NCBI GenBank assembly: GCA_964600615.1
Contig: CAZRJK010000039.1
Coordinates: forward strand, 1 to 5,564
Reading direction: 5' to 3'
Source: RUG11198 sp964600615
GTDB lineage: Bacteria; Bacillota_I; Bacilli_A; RF39; UBA660
DNA length: 5,564 nt
This document shows, piece by piece, positions 1-4,665 of this stretch. How positions within the stretch are numbered: position 1 is the first letter of the stretch; the number at the start of each line of letters is the position of its first letter. The notes under the pieces are model-generated. The model made no database searches. It saw nothing but the letters and a program-made list of their open reading frames with translations, and had not been told where the DNA came from. A program made the translations under genes and the position numbers.

Positions 1-457
1 CGGAAAAGAAACAGATAAAGCAGGATATGAAAAACAATGTAAGCACACATGTGAAGTATACAAAGGAAAATACTACGGAGAAGACGGAAAAGAAACAGAT
101 AAAGCAGGATATGAAAAACAATGTAAGCACACATGTGAAGTATACAAAGGAAAATACTACGGAGAAGATGGAAAAGAAACAACAGAAGAAGAATATAACA
201 AACAATGTAATCATGTCTGTGAAGTATACAAAGGAAAATACTATGGAGAAGATGGAAAAGAAACAACAGAAGAAGAATATAACAAACAATGTAATCATGT
301 CTGTGAAGAATATAAAGGAAAATATTTCGACAGTTTAGGAAAAGAAACAACATTAGAAGAATACATAAGACAATGTAAGCATATCTGTGAATTATATAAT
401 GGCAAGTATTATGGAAAAGGTGGAGAAGAAGTAGACGAACAAACATATAATAATGAA
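1..457 (+). repeat. 84-bp in-frame tandem repeats (about 5.4 copies)
   Basis: The period is 84 bases (28 codons), with copies at 38-121, 122-205, 206-289, 290-373 and 374-457, preceded by a partial copy. Bases 1-84 are identical to 85-168. The second halves of the copies at 122 and 206 are identical over 45 bases (161-205 and 245-289). The copies at 206 and 290 share their first 19 bases and then diverge. The last two copies are the most diverged. This mosaic is what unequal recombination or replication slippage produces, with older copies at the 3' edge. The array is coding and has no spacer-repeat structure, so it is not a CRISPR. Confidence 0.95.
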
Positions 458-589
458 TGTAAGCCAGAACCAATTCCAGTTCCAAGTACAGGTTCTAATA
501 GAATGCCATTAGGTATGTATCTATTAATAGGATTACTACCAATCGCAGGTGGAACTAAAATAATACTTAAAACAAGAAAAGAAAATTAA
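1..589 (+). CDS. Cys/His-rich tandem-repeat surface protein with C-terminal sortase signal (5' partial)
   Basis: The reading frame is open from the window edge (first full codon at base 2) to TAA at 587-589, which is followed directly by a second TAA; 195 residues are visible and the N-terminus is outside the window. The visible part is the last 12 residues of one repeat, then five complete 28-residue repeats beginning at bases 38, 122, 206, 290 and 374. Each repeat starts with C-x-H-x-C, followed by a GKYYG-like stretch (GKYFD in the fourth) and an acidic/lysine-rich segment ending in a Tyr-containing turn. After the repeats come a proline-rich spacer, VPSTG (479-493), a hydrophobic segment and the basic tail KTRKEN. 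This is the order of a Gram-positive cell-wall sorting signal, so sortase is expected to cleave between Thr and Gly and attach the protein covalently to the wall or to another surface protein. The motif differs from canonical LPXTG. The binding target is unknown; an adhesin-like or metal/thiol-related role is only inference. A class B sortase gene lies about 4 kb downstream. Confidence 0.85.
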   Translation, partial: GKETDKAGYEKQCKHTCEVYKGKYYGEDGKETDKAGYEKQCKHTCEVYKGKYYGEDGKETTEEEYNKQCNHVCEVYKGKYYGEDGKETTEEEYNKQCNHVCEEYKGKYFDSLGKETTLEEYIRQCKHICELYNGKYYGKGGEEVDEQTYNNECKPEPIPVPSTGSNRMPLGMYLLIGLLPIAGGTKIILKTRKEN

Positions 590-590
590 T

Positions 591-625
591 AAATAGTACT
601 GAATAATCAGTACTATTTTAATTTA
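591..625 (+). terminator. Rho-independent terminator after the repeat surface protein
   Basis: A perfect 12-bp stem (591-602 with 607-618) closes a 4-base ATAA loop and is followed by a T-rich stretch. It starts two bases after the stop codon and ends the surface-protein transcript before frr. Confidence 0.85.
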
Positions 626-650
626 TTCTATTTTATTTTATAAAAAAATA

Positions 651-659
651 TGTTAAAAT
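651..659 (+). promoter_or_regulatory. Probable extended -10 promoter for frr
   Basis: TG-T-TAAAAT is an extended -10 element 25 bases upstream of the frr start codon. The region 17 bases further upstream (TTTTAT) is a poor -35, so the TG extension would carry recognition. Its position directly after a terminator supports an independent frr transcription unit. A ribosome binding site (AGGTG, 671-675) follows. Confidence 0.5.
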
Positions 660-683
660 AAAAACAAGAAAGGTGATAATTAT

Positions 684-1232
684 ATGGATTATGAAGAAAT
701 TTTATTAGAATGTGAAACCAGAATGGAAGAATCTATTAATTCTTTAGAAAAAAGATTTACTAACGTACGAGCTGGAAGAGCTAATCCTAATATGTTAGAT
801 GGAATAATGGTAGAATACTATGGAATGCCAACACCCCTAAAACAATTAGCAAATATCTCAATCCCCGAAGCAAGACAATTATCAATAAAACCATTTGATA
901 AAAGTATCTTAGGAGATATCGAAAAAGCAATATTTGAAGCTAATATTGGACTAACACCAAATAATAATGGTGAAGTTATATTTTTAGTAGTACCAGCATT
1001 GACTGAAGATAGAAGAAAAGAATTAGTAAAACAAGTAAAACAAATGGCTGAAGAAGGGAAAATTGCTTTAAGAAATATTAGACAAGATGCAAACAACGAC
1101 ATCAAGAAATTAAAATTAGCTGAAGATGAAGAAAAATCTTCAATCGAAGAAATACAAGAATTAATAAATAAATATAATAAAATAATAGAAGAAAAATTAA
1201 AAGAAAAAGAATCAGAATTAATGACAATATAG
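684..1232 (+). CDS. frr: Ribosome recycling factor
   Basis: This 182-residue cytoplasmic protein matches the usual length of about 185 for the family. With EF-G it splits the post-termination ribosome into subunits so that they can start a new round of translation. Conserved family segments are visible: VRAGRANP at residues 28-35, a YYGMPTPLKQLA stretch at 45-56 in the smaller domain, and the long helix around 104-137 containing LTEDRRKELVKQVK and EEGKIALRNIR. ATG at 684 is chosen because AGGTG at 671-675 is well placed and the N-terminus aligns with the family. In many Bacillota frr follows pyrH and precedes uppS; here it follows a terminator and is followed by an unknown gene 11 bases downstream, so the usual neighbourhood is broken. 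Stop is TAG. Confidence 0.97.
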   Translation: MDYEEILLECETRMEESINSLEKRFTNVRAGRANPNMLDGIMVEYYGMPTPLKQLANISIPEARQLSIKPFDKSILGDIEKAIFEANIGLTPNNNGEVIFLVVPALTEDRRKELVKQVKQMAEEGKIALRNIRQDANNDIKKLKLAEDEEKSSIEEIQELINKYNKIIEEKLKEKESELMTI

Positions 1233-1237
1233 GAGGT
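1231..1237 (+). promoter_or_regulatory. Strong Shine-Dalgarno site overlapping the frr stop codon
   Basis: AGGAGGT begins inside the frr TAG stop (1230-1232) and ends 6 bases before ATG 1244. It fixes the start of the next gene in preference to the in-frame ATG at 1268. It also suggests that ribosomes finishing frr help initiation of the following gene. Confidence 0.85.
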
Positions 1238-1243
1238 ACTACT

Positions 1244-1738
1244 ATGGAATATGGAAGAGAACAAACAATGACATTTGGCAAAATACCACCAAAAGAACCA
1301 GCAAACAGAACACAAAATACAACTCCAACCTTAGCTGATGTTATTTATATTTTTGTTAATAAAGACCAACCAGGAATAATGGTATATGATTATACCGATG
1401 AAAGAGATAACTCTGGAAAAAAGACCGTATCAGCCACTTTTAGCCAAACAAAATGGAATGAAAGAAGCAATATTCCTGGTCAAAGAGCTATAGAAAGATT
1501 CTATGATGGTACAAGAAGCTGTCTAACATATATGGTAACAGAAGAAGAATTAGCACAAATAATAGCAATTCTAAAAAAAGCCCAAGCAGAGGACAAAATA
1601 AAAACATTTATAGATTTTAATAAATTTATCAATAAAAAAAATTACAATACTCAAGAAGAATACAAACAAGATATAAATATTAATCAAGCTAATTACGATA
1701 TTAATCAGGAATATAATTATAACAAACACACAAGATAG
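1244..1738 (+). CDS. Hypothetical protein, co-transcribed with frr
   Basis: I do not recognise this 164-residue protein. It has no signal peptide or membrane segment, so it is probably cytoplasmic. Residues 1-29 are polar and Thr/Pro-rich and look flexible. Residues 30-118 look like a folded core: a hydrophobic strand (LADVIYIFVNK), a charged turn, a second segment ending in SCLTYMV, then a helix EEELAQIIAILKKAQAED. The last 40 residues are rich in Asn, Gln, Tyr and Lys (for example NQANYDINQEYNYN) and are likely disordered. It has a single cysteine (residue 93). The gene starts 11 bases after frr, with its ribosome binding site inside the frr stop, and no promoter or terminator separates them, so both are almost certainly on one mRNA ending at the hairpin at 1755. 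A translation-related role is suggested only by this position. Stop is TAG. Confidence 0.8.
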   Translation: MEYGREQTMTFGKIPPKEPANRTQNTTPTLADVIYIFVNKDQPGIMVYDYTDERDNSGKKTVSATFSQTKWNERSNIPGQRAIERFYDGTRSCLTYMVTEEELAQIIAILKKAQAEDKIKTFIDFNKFINKKNYNTQEEYKQDININQANYDINQEYNYNKHTR

Positions 1739-1754
1739 AATTAATTAATACAAT

Positions 1755-1780
1755 AAAAGATAATTTATTTATCTTTTTTT
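1755..1780 (+). terminator. Rho-independent terminator of the frr operon
   Basis: A 9-bp stem (AAAAGATAA 1755-1763 with TTATCTTTT 1769-1777) with a 5-base loop runs into a T tract to 1780. It lies 16 bases after the stop of the 164-residue gene. The stem is AT-rich with one G-C pair. Confidence 0.8.
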
Positions 1781-1787
1781 AATTTTA

Positions 1788-1817
1788 GGTACAAATTATT
1801 ATAAAATATGATATAAT
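1788..1817 (+). promoter_or_regulatory. Promoter of the tRNA-Leu gene
   Basis: A perfect TATAAT (1812-1817) lies 11 bases before the mature tRNA 5' end, placing transcription start close to 1824. The -35 is weak (GGTACA at 1788-1793 with 18-base spacing). The terminator just upstream supports independent transcription. Confidence 0.65.
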
Positions 1818-1828
1818 ATATATGTATT

Positions 1829-1915
1829 GCTCGTATGGCGGAATTGGTAGACGCGGTAGACTCAAAATCTACTTCTAGCAATAGAGTTTCGGTTCAAGTC
1901 CGAATACGAGCACCA
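1829..1915 (+). tRNA. tRNA-Leu, anticodon CAA (reads UUG)
   Basis: This 87-base gene folds completely. The acceptor stem is GCTCGTA (1829-1835) with TACGAGC (1905-1911), followed by A and an encoded CCA at 1913-1915. The anticodon stem is GTAGA/TCTAC with loop CTCAAAA, giving anticodon CAA at 1863-1865. The T arm is TTCGG/CCGAA with loop TTCAAGT. The long variable arm has a TCTA/TAGA stem capped by GCAA, as expected for a class II leucine tRNA. It sits alone between its own promoter and a terminator. Confidence 0.97.
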
Positions 1916-1927
1916 ATAATAAAAAAC

Positions 1928-1953
1928 AAGTAATTTCTATGAAATTACTTTTT
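1928..1953 (+). terminator. Rho-independent terminator after tRNA-Leu
   Basis: A 10-bp stem (AAGTAATTTC 1928-1937 with GAAATTACTT 1941-1950) with a 3-base loop, or 9 bp with a 5-base loop, is followed by T residues to 1953. It starts 12 bases after the tRNA CCA end. Its 3' arm overlaps a second inverted repeat at 1947-1976. Confidence 0.8.
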
Positions 1954-1976
1954 CGCTGACATAATAACGAAAAAGT
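1947..1976 (+). promoter_or_regulatory. Inverted repeat flanking the -35 element (possible operator)
   Basis: ACTTTTTCG (1947-1955) and CGAAAAAGT (1968-1976) form a perfect 9-base inverted repeat separated by 12 bases that include the -35-like CTGACA at 1956-1961. A dyad straddling a -35 element is a typical place for a repressor to bind. It could also be a second hairpin in read-through RNA from the tRNA gene. The role is inferred. Confidence 0.45.
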
Positions 1977-1984
1977 GCTAACAT
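1956..1984 (+). promoter_or_regulatory. Promoter of the 389-residue gene (extended -10)
   Basis: CTGACA (1956-1961, one mismatch to consensus) is followed after 17 bases by TAACAT (1979-1984), with TG one base upstream (1976-1977) forming an extended -10. Transcription would start near 1991, giving a leader of about 20 bases. The promoter elements fall within two imperfect 15-base direct repeats (1955-1969 and 1977-1991, 22-base period, two differences). Confidence 0.6.
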
Positions 1985-2011
1985 ATTAACGCATGCGAAG
2001 GGTGAGATAAT

Positions 2012-3181
2012 ATGAGAATTTTATCAAAAGAAGAGTATGATTTACTTAAGAAAAAAGATCATGAACAATGGTTAAAATATTGTTTTGATTTATGTAATGA
2101 ATGTAAGTGGCATAAAAATAAAATAGCAATATATGGAGAGGCCTATGGCTATATAAGTGAAGAAAGAATAATTAGAAATGCTAAAGCATATTGTAAGGAA
2201 TACTTAAAAATGTCAAGCAAAGATTTCTTTGAATTAAAATTAAAACATAATCCGGAATTAGTAAATCCAAAATATAATAAATTATTAGATAATTTAATTA
2301 AAACAAATGATGAAAAGAAAATAGAAGAATTATTTATTCAAGAAAAATATGATATGAATGAATTAATAAACAAAATATCACAATACATAAGAATTCATAA
2401 AAAAGAACTATCAAAAGAAGAGCAAAAACAATTAGAAAAATCTATATTACTTAAATTAAAACCAATTATTGAAAAAAGTAAAAAAATACAAGAAATAAAA
2501 AGAAATAATAAACTTAAAGAGCAACAAAGAGAAAGAGACATTGAAACATTAGAATTATTTAAAGAAGTAATAAAAGGTAACTTAACTGAAAAAGATTTAT
2601 TAAAAAGATTAGAAAAACCAAGATATACAAGATGTCTAGAATTATTAAAAGAAATGGATGCAAATTTATATATATCATATCAAGAAAAATTATTAAATGA
2701 CATGAAAAATCAATTAACAAAAGATAAGATAATAGAAAAATCAATCTATGAAATAGTAGGTTATTTAAAAAATGGTATTGAAGATAAAGAAGGAATAAGA
2801 CCATTTGATATAGTAGATTTATATATAATGTATAATGAATACATAAATGATATACCTAAAAATATAAATAAATGTGACTTAACAATAGAAGAAATTAGAA
2901 TGATTAAGAATTTCTTAAGAAAAGATTCTTTTGCCGATAGAAGAATTGCTGAGAAAGAAAGAAATATATTAATAGATGGAATAGATAGAGTAAACTGTGA
3001 AACAGATGAAAAAGGAAGACTTGTCCTAAATACAGGAACAATTATTCCAAAAGAAGAAAAAGTATTATGGTTTGAATATTTAGAAAATAATAACATTCCA
3101 GTTACAAGAAGAACATACAATGCTATGTTAAAAAGATATAAACAAAAAAATGAAAAGAAAAAAACAAAGAAGCTAGTATAG
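2012..3181 (+). CDS. Hypothetical helical, charged protein (389 aa)
   Basis: I do not recognise this protein. ATG 2012 is supported by AAGGGTGAG (1998-2006) just upstream. No signal peptide or membrane segment is visible, so it is probably cytoplasmic. The N-terminal 65 residues carry a C-x3-C-x2-C-x2-H cluster (Cys24, Cys28, Cys31, His34) plus Cys61, which could bind a metal. Residues about 66-250 are Lys/Glu/Leu/Ile-rich and predicted by eye to be almost entirely helical, with a strongly charged segment around 130-180 that may form a coiled coil. Residues about 250-320 appear to be a further helical domain. A short strand-like segment (GRLVLNTGTIIP, 335-346) precedes a C-terminal segment containing VTRRTYNAMLKRYKQ and a very basic tail (KKKTKK), which could contact nucleic acid. 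It has its own promoter and a terminator overlapping its last codons, so it forms a single-gene unit. Stop is TAG. Confidence 0.8.
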   Translation: MRILSKEEYDLLKKKDHEQWLKYCFDLCNECKWHKNKIAIYGEAYGYISEERIIRNAKAYCKEYLKMSSKDFFELKLKHNPELVNPKYNKLLDNLIKTNDEKKIEELFIQEKYDMNELINKISQYIRIHKKELSKEEQKQLEKSILLKLKPIIEKSKKIQEIKRNNKLKEQQRERDIETLELFKEVIKGNLTEKDLLKRLEKPRYTRCLELLKEMDANLYISYQEKLLNDMKNQLTKDKIIEKSIYEIVGYLKNGIEDKEGIRPFDIVDLYIMYNEYINDIPKNINKCDLTIEEIRMIKNFLRKDSFADRRIAEKERNILIDGIDRVNCETDEKGRLVLNTGTIIPKEEKVLWFEYLENNNIPVTRRTYNAMLKRYKQKNEKKKTKKLV

Positions 3182-3200
3182 ATAGCTTCTTTCTTAATAT
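3166..3200 (+). terminator. Terminator overlapping the 3' end of the 389-residue gene
   Basis: A perfect 10-bp stem (AAAGAAGCTA 3166-3175 with TAGCTTCTTT 3183-3192) has the TAG stop codon (3179-3181) in its 7-base loop. The T tract after the stem is interrupted (CTTAATAT), so termination may be incomplete, and a terminating ribosome could interfere with folding. The mnmA promoter begins at its end. Confidence 0.65.
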
Positions 3201-3228
3201 TTACATAAATAACTAAATATTATATAAT
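3200..3228 (+). promoter_or_regulatory. Promoter of mnmA
   Basis: TTTACA (3200-3205) and TATAAT (3223-3228) are separated by exactly 17 bases, with one mismatch to the sigma-A consensus in total. Transcription would start near 3235, leaving a leader of about 18 bases that contains the ribosome binding site GGAAGTGAT (3241-3249). Confidence 0.85.
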
Positions 3229-3252
3229 ATAACTATTAACGGAAGTGATAAT

Positions 3253-4359
3253 ATGAAGAAAAAAGTAGTAATAGGTATGTCTGGAGGAGTAGATTCTTCA
3301 GTAGCTGCTATTCTTTTAAAAGAACAAGGATATGACGTCATAGGACTATTTATGAGAAATTGGGATTCCCTAGTAGATGGAGAATTAGATGCCCCAACAA
3401 CAGATACAGGAATATGTCCACAAGAAGAAGATTATAACGATGCCGTAAAAGTATGTGAAAAACTAAACATACCACTACATAGAAAAGATTTTGTCAAAGA
3501 ATATTGGGACTATGTCTTTACCTACTTTTTAGATGAATTAAAAAAAGGCAGAACCCCTAATCCAGATATTATGTGCAATAAATATATAAAATTTGATATG
3601 TTTGTAGAAGAAGCTAAAAAACTAGGAGCAGATTACATCGCTACAGGTCATTATGCTATCCTAGAAAATGGTGTATTAAAAAAAGCCAAAGACCTAAATA
3701 AAGATCAAACTTACTTCTTATCTCAAGTAGGTAAAGAAGGATTTAAAAACGTCTTATTCCCTATAGGAGAATTAAACAAAACAGAAGTAAGAAAGATAGC
3801 AGAAAAACATGGCTTAATAACAGCAAGCAAAAAAGATTCAACCGGAATATGTTTTATAGGTGAAAGGAACTTTACTAACTTCTTAAAAAACTATCTACCA
3901 AACCAGAAAGGTAAAGTAATAAATATTGATACCAATGAAGTAGTTGGAGAACACATAGGACTTATGAATTATACCATTGGTCAAAGAAGAGGATTAAATA
4001 TTGGTGGAACTAAAGAAAGAATGTTTGTAGTAGGTAAAGATCTAAAAAAGAATATATTATATATTTGTATAGGAGAAGATAATGATTACCTAATTACAAC
4101 CTCTTGTATCGTTGATACAATTAATTGGTTAGGAGAAGAAAAAATAACAACCTGTTGTGCTAAATTTAGATATCGTCAACCAGATATAGAAGTTGAATTA
4201 GAATGGCTTAATAATAATGAAGTATTAGTCAAGTATCCACAAGGAGTAAAAGCCGTAACCCCAGGACAAGCTTGTGTATTTTATAAAGATGATATTTGCC
4301 TAGGCGGAGGCATTATTAAAGAAGTAAGAAAAAATAATAAGAAATTATGGTATTTATAA
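3253..4359 (+). CDS. mnmA: tRNA-uridine 2-sulfurtransferase MnmA
   Basis: MnmA adds sulfur to C2 of the wobble uridine (U34) in tRNAs for Lys, Glu and Gln, using ATP to activate the uridine and a persulfide carried on cysteine. The 368-residue length fits the family. Visible features in order: the PP-loop ATP motif SGGVDSS at residues 10-16; GRTPNPDIMCNKYIKF at 99-114 with catalytic Cys108; ATGHY at 130-134; STGICFIGERNF at 196-207 with persulfide Cys200; GQRRGL at 243-248 in the central domain; and PGQACVFY at 337-344 in the C-terminal beta-barrel. The NWDS...CPQEEDYNDA region at 36-64 resembles the insert of Bacilli/Mollicutes MnmA, from memory of the family. All catalytic residues are present. 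It is a single-gene unit with its own promoter and terminator; no cysteine desulfurase gene is adjacent in this window. It ends in tandem TAA TAA. Confidence 0.97.
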   Translation: MKKKVVIGMSGGVDSSVAAILLKEQGYDVIGLFMRNWDSLVDGELDAPTTDTGICPQEEDYNDAVKVCEKLNIPLHRKDFVKEYWDYVFTYFLDELKKGRTPNPDIMCNKYIKFDMFVEEAKKLGADYIATGHYAILENGVLKKAKDLNKDQTYFLSQVGKEGFKNVLFPIGELNKTEVRKIAEKHGLITASKKDSTGICFIGERNFTNFLKNYLPNQKGKVINIDTNEVVGEHIGLMNYTIGQRRGLNIGGTKERMFVVGKDLKKNILYICIGEDNDYLITTSCIVDTINWLGEEKITTCCAKFRYRQPDIEVELEWLNNNEVLVKYPQGVKAVTPGQACVFYKDDICLGGGIIKEVRKNNKKLWYL

Positions 4360-4360
4360 T

Positions 4361-4391
4361 AAAGTGTAAACTAAATAAGTTTACACTTTTT
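4361..4391 (+). terminator. Rho-independent terminator of mnmA
   Basis: A perfect 12-bp stem (AAAGTGTAAACT 4361-4372 with AGTTTACACTTT 4378-4389) with a 5-base AAATA loop leads into a short T tract to 4391. It starts just after the stop codon and overlaps the second TAA. Confidence 0.85.
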
Positions 4392-4455
4392 ACATATATA
4401 CATTTATTTATATGTAAATGTAAACCAAATAATTAGTGTAAAGTACTATAAATAA

Positions 4456-4484
4456 AGAGATTATAAAACATCTCTGTTTTTTTT
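4456..4484 (+). terminator. Second terminator-like hairpin downstream of mnmA
   Basis: AGAGAT (4456-4461) pairs with ATCTCT (4470-4475) across an 8-base loop, followed by G and eight T residues (4477-4484). The short stem is compensated by the best T tract in the window. It may be a back-up terminator for mnmA or the end of a small transcript. Confidence 0.65.
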
Positions 4485-4590
4485 GTTACCAAAACAATGA
4501 AACACAAATTATTTTTTTGTCGAAATAAAATGCACAAAATAAATTATTAAAATTAAAAAATAATTAAAAATAAAAAATGAATAATAATTG

Positions 4591-4619
4591 TTGACAAAAA
4601 ACATAATTTATACTAACAT
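4591..4619 (+). promoter_or_regulatory. Promoter of the sortase gene
   Basis: A consensus -35 TTGACA (4591-4596) is followed after 17 bases by TAACAT (4614-4619), which matches the -10 consensus at four of six positions. Transcription would start near 4626. A-rich tracts lie immediately upstream. Because this promoter overlaps the longest open frame, the ATG at 4588 cannot be the start when this promoter is used. Confidence 0.75.
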
Positions 4620-4649
4620 ATACAACTATCTAGAGGTTTTTATGTGTCC

Positions 4650-4659
4650 AAAGGGGGTT
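4650..4659 (+). promoter_or_regulatory. Ribosome binding site that sets the sortase start at 4666
   Basis: AAAGGGGGTT ends 6 bases before ATG 4666 and is the best Shine-Dalgarno match in this leader. A weaker AGAGGT (4632-4637) precedes the in-frame ATG at 4642, which would add only MCPKGVNI to the N-terminus. Confidence 0.7.
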
Positions 4660-4665
4660 AATATA

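Larger units (their letters stand above)
4360..4590. other. Gene-free AT-rich spacer between mnmA and the sortase gene
   Basis: No plausible gene is visible on either strand here. The stretch holds two terminators (4361-4391 and 4456-4484). Between and around them are six TGTAAA/TTTACA words in about 80 bases (4365, 4380, 4389, 4413, 4419, 4437), including a 14-base direct repeat TGTAAAC[T/C]AAATAA at 4365-4378 and 4419-4432. A small dyad, ACATTTA/TAAATGT, lies at 4400-4421. From about 4540 the sequence is almost pure A/T with A tracts at 4555-4560, 4566-4570 and 4572-4577 just upstream of a -35 element, which may act as an UP element for the sortase promoter. Confidence 0.6.

Noticed and set aside
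27..338. Open frame of 103 codons on the + strand in the repeat region
   Set aside because: It is a shifted reading of the 84-base repeats. The frame starting at base 2 continues through the sorting signal and is the real gene.
1..457. CRISPR array
   Set aside because: Repeats are contiguous, in frame and coding, with no unique spacers of constant length.
818..1315. Open frame on the minus strand across frr
   Set aside because: It lies antisense to frr and the start of the next gene, gives a Ser/Phe-rich product typical of the reverse of AT-rich coding DNA, and matches no family I know.
1916..2011. T-box or other known riboswitch between tRNA-Leu and the 389-residue gene
   Set aside because: No T-box AGGGTGGNACCGCG core or specifier loop is present; the structures are explained better by a terminator plus a promoter dyad.
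2559..3120. Two minus-strand open frames inside the 389-residue gene (2559-2804 and 2761-3120)
   Set aside because: Both are antisense shadows rich in Leu, Ile and Ser with no ribosome binding site or independent support.
1829..3181. Mobile element integrated at tRNA-Leu
   Set aside because: No duplicate of the tRNA 3' end is seen downstream in the window, and no integrase or transposase gene is present.
4361..4389. BirA-like operator (TGTAAAC...GTTTACA)
   Set aside because: The half-site spacing is 7 rather than about 15 bases, and the dyad is fully explained as the mnmA terminator stem.
4588..4665. N-terminal extension of the sortase frame from ATG 4588
   Set aside because: It overlaps the TTGACA promoter, lacks a Shine-Dalgarno, and would put 26 residues before a normal sortase signal anchor.
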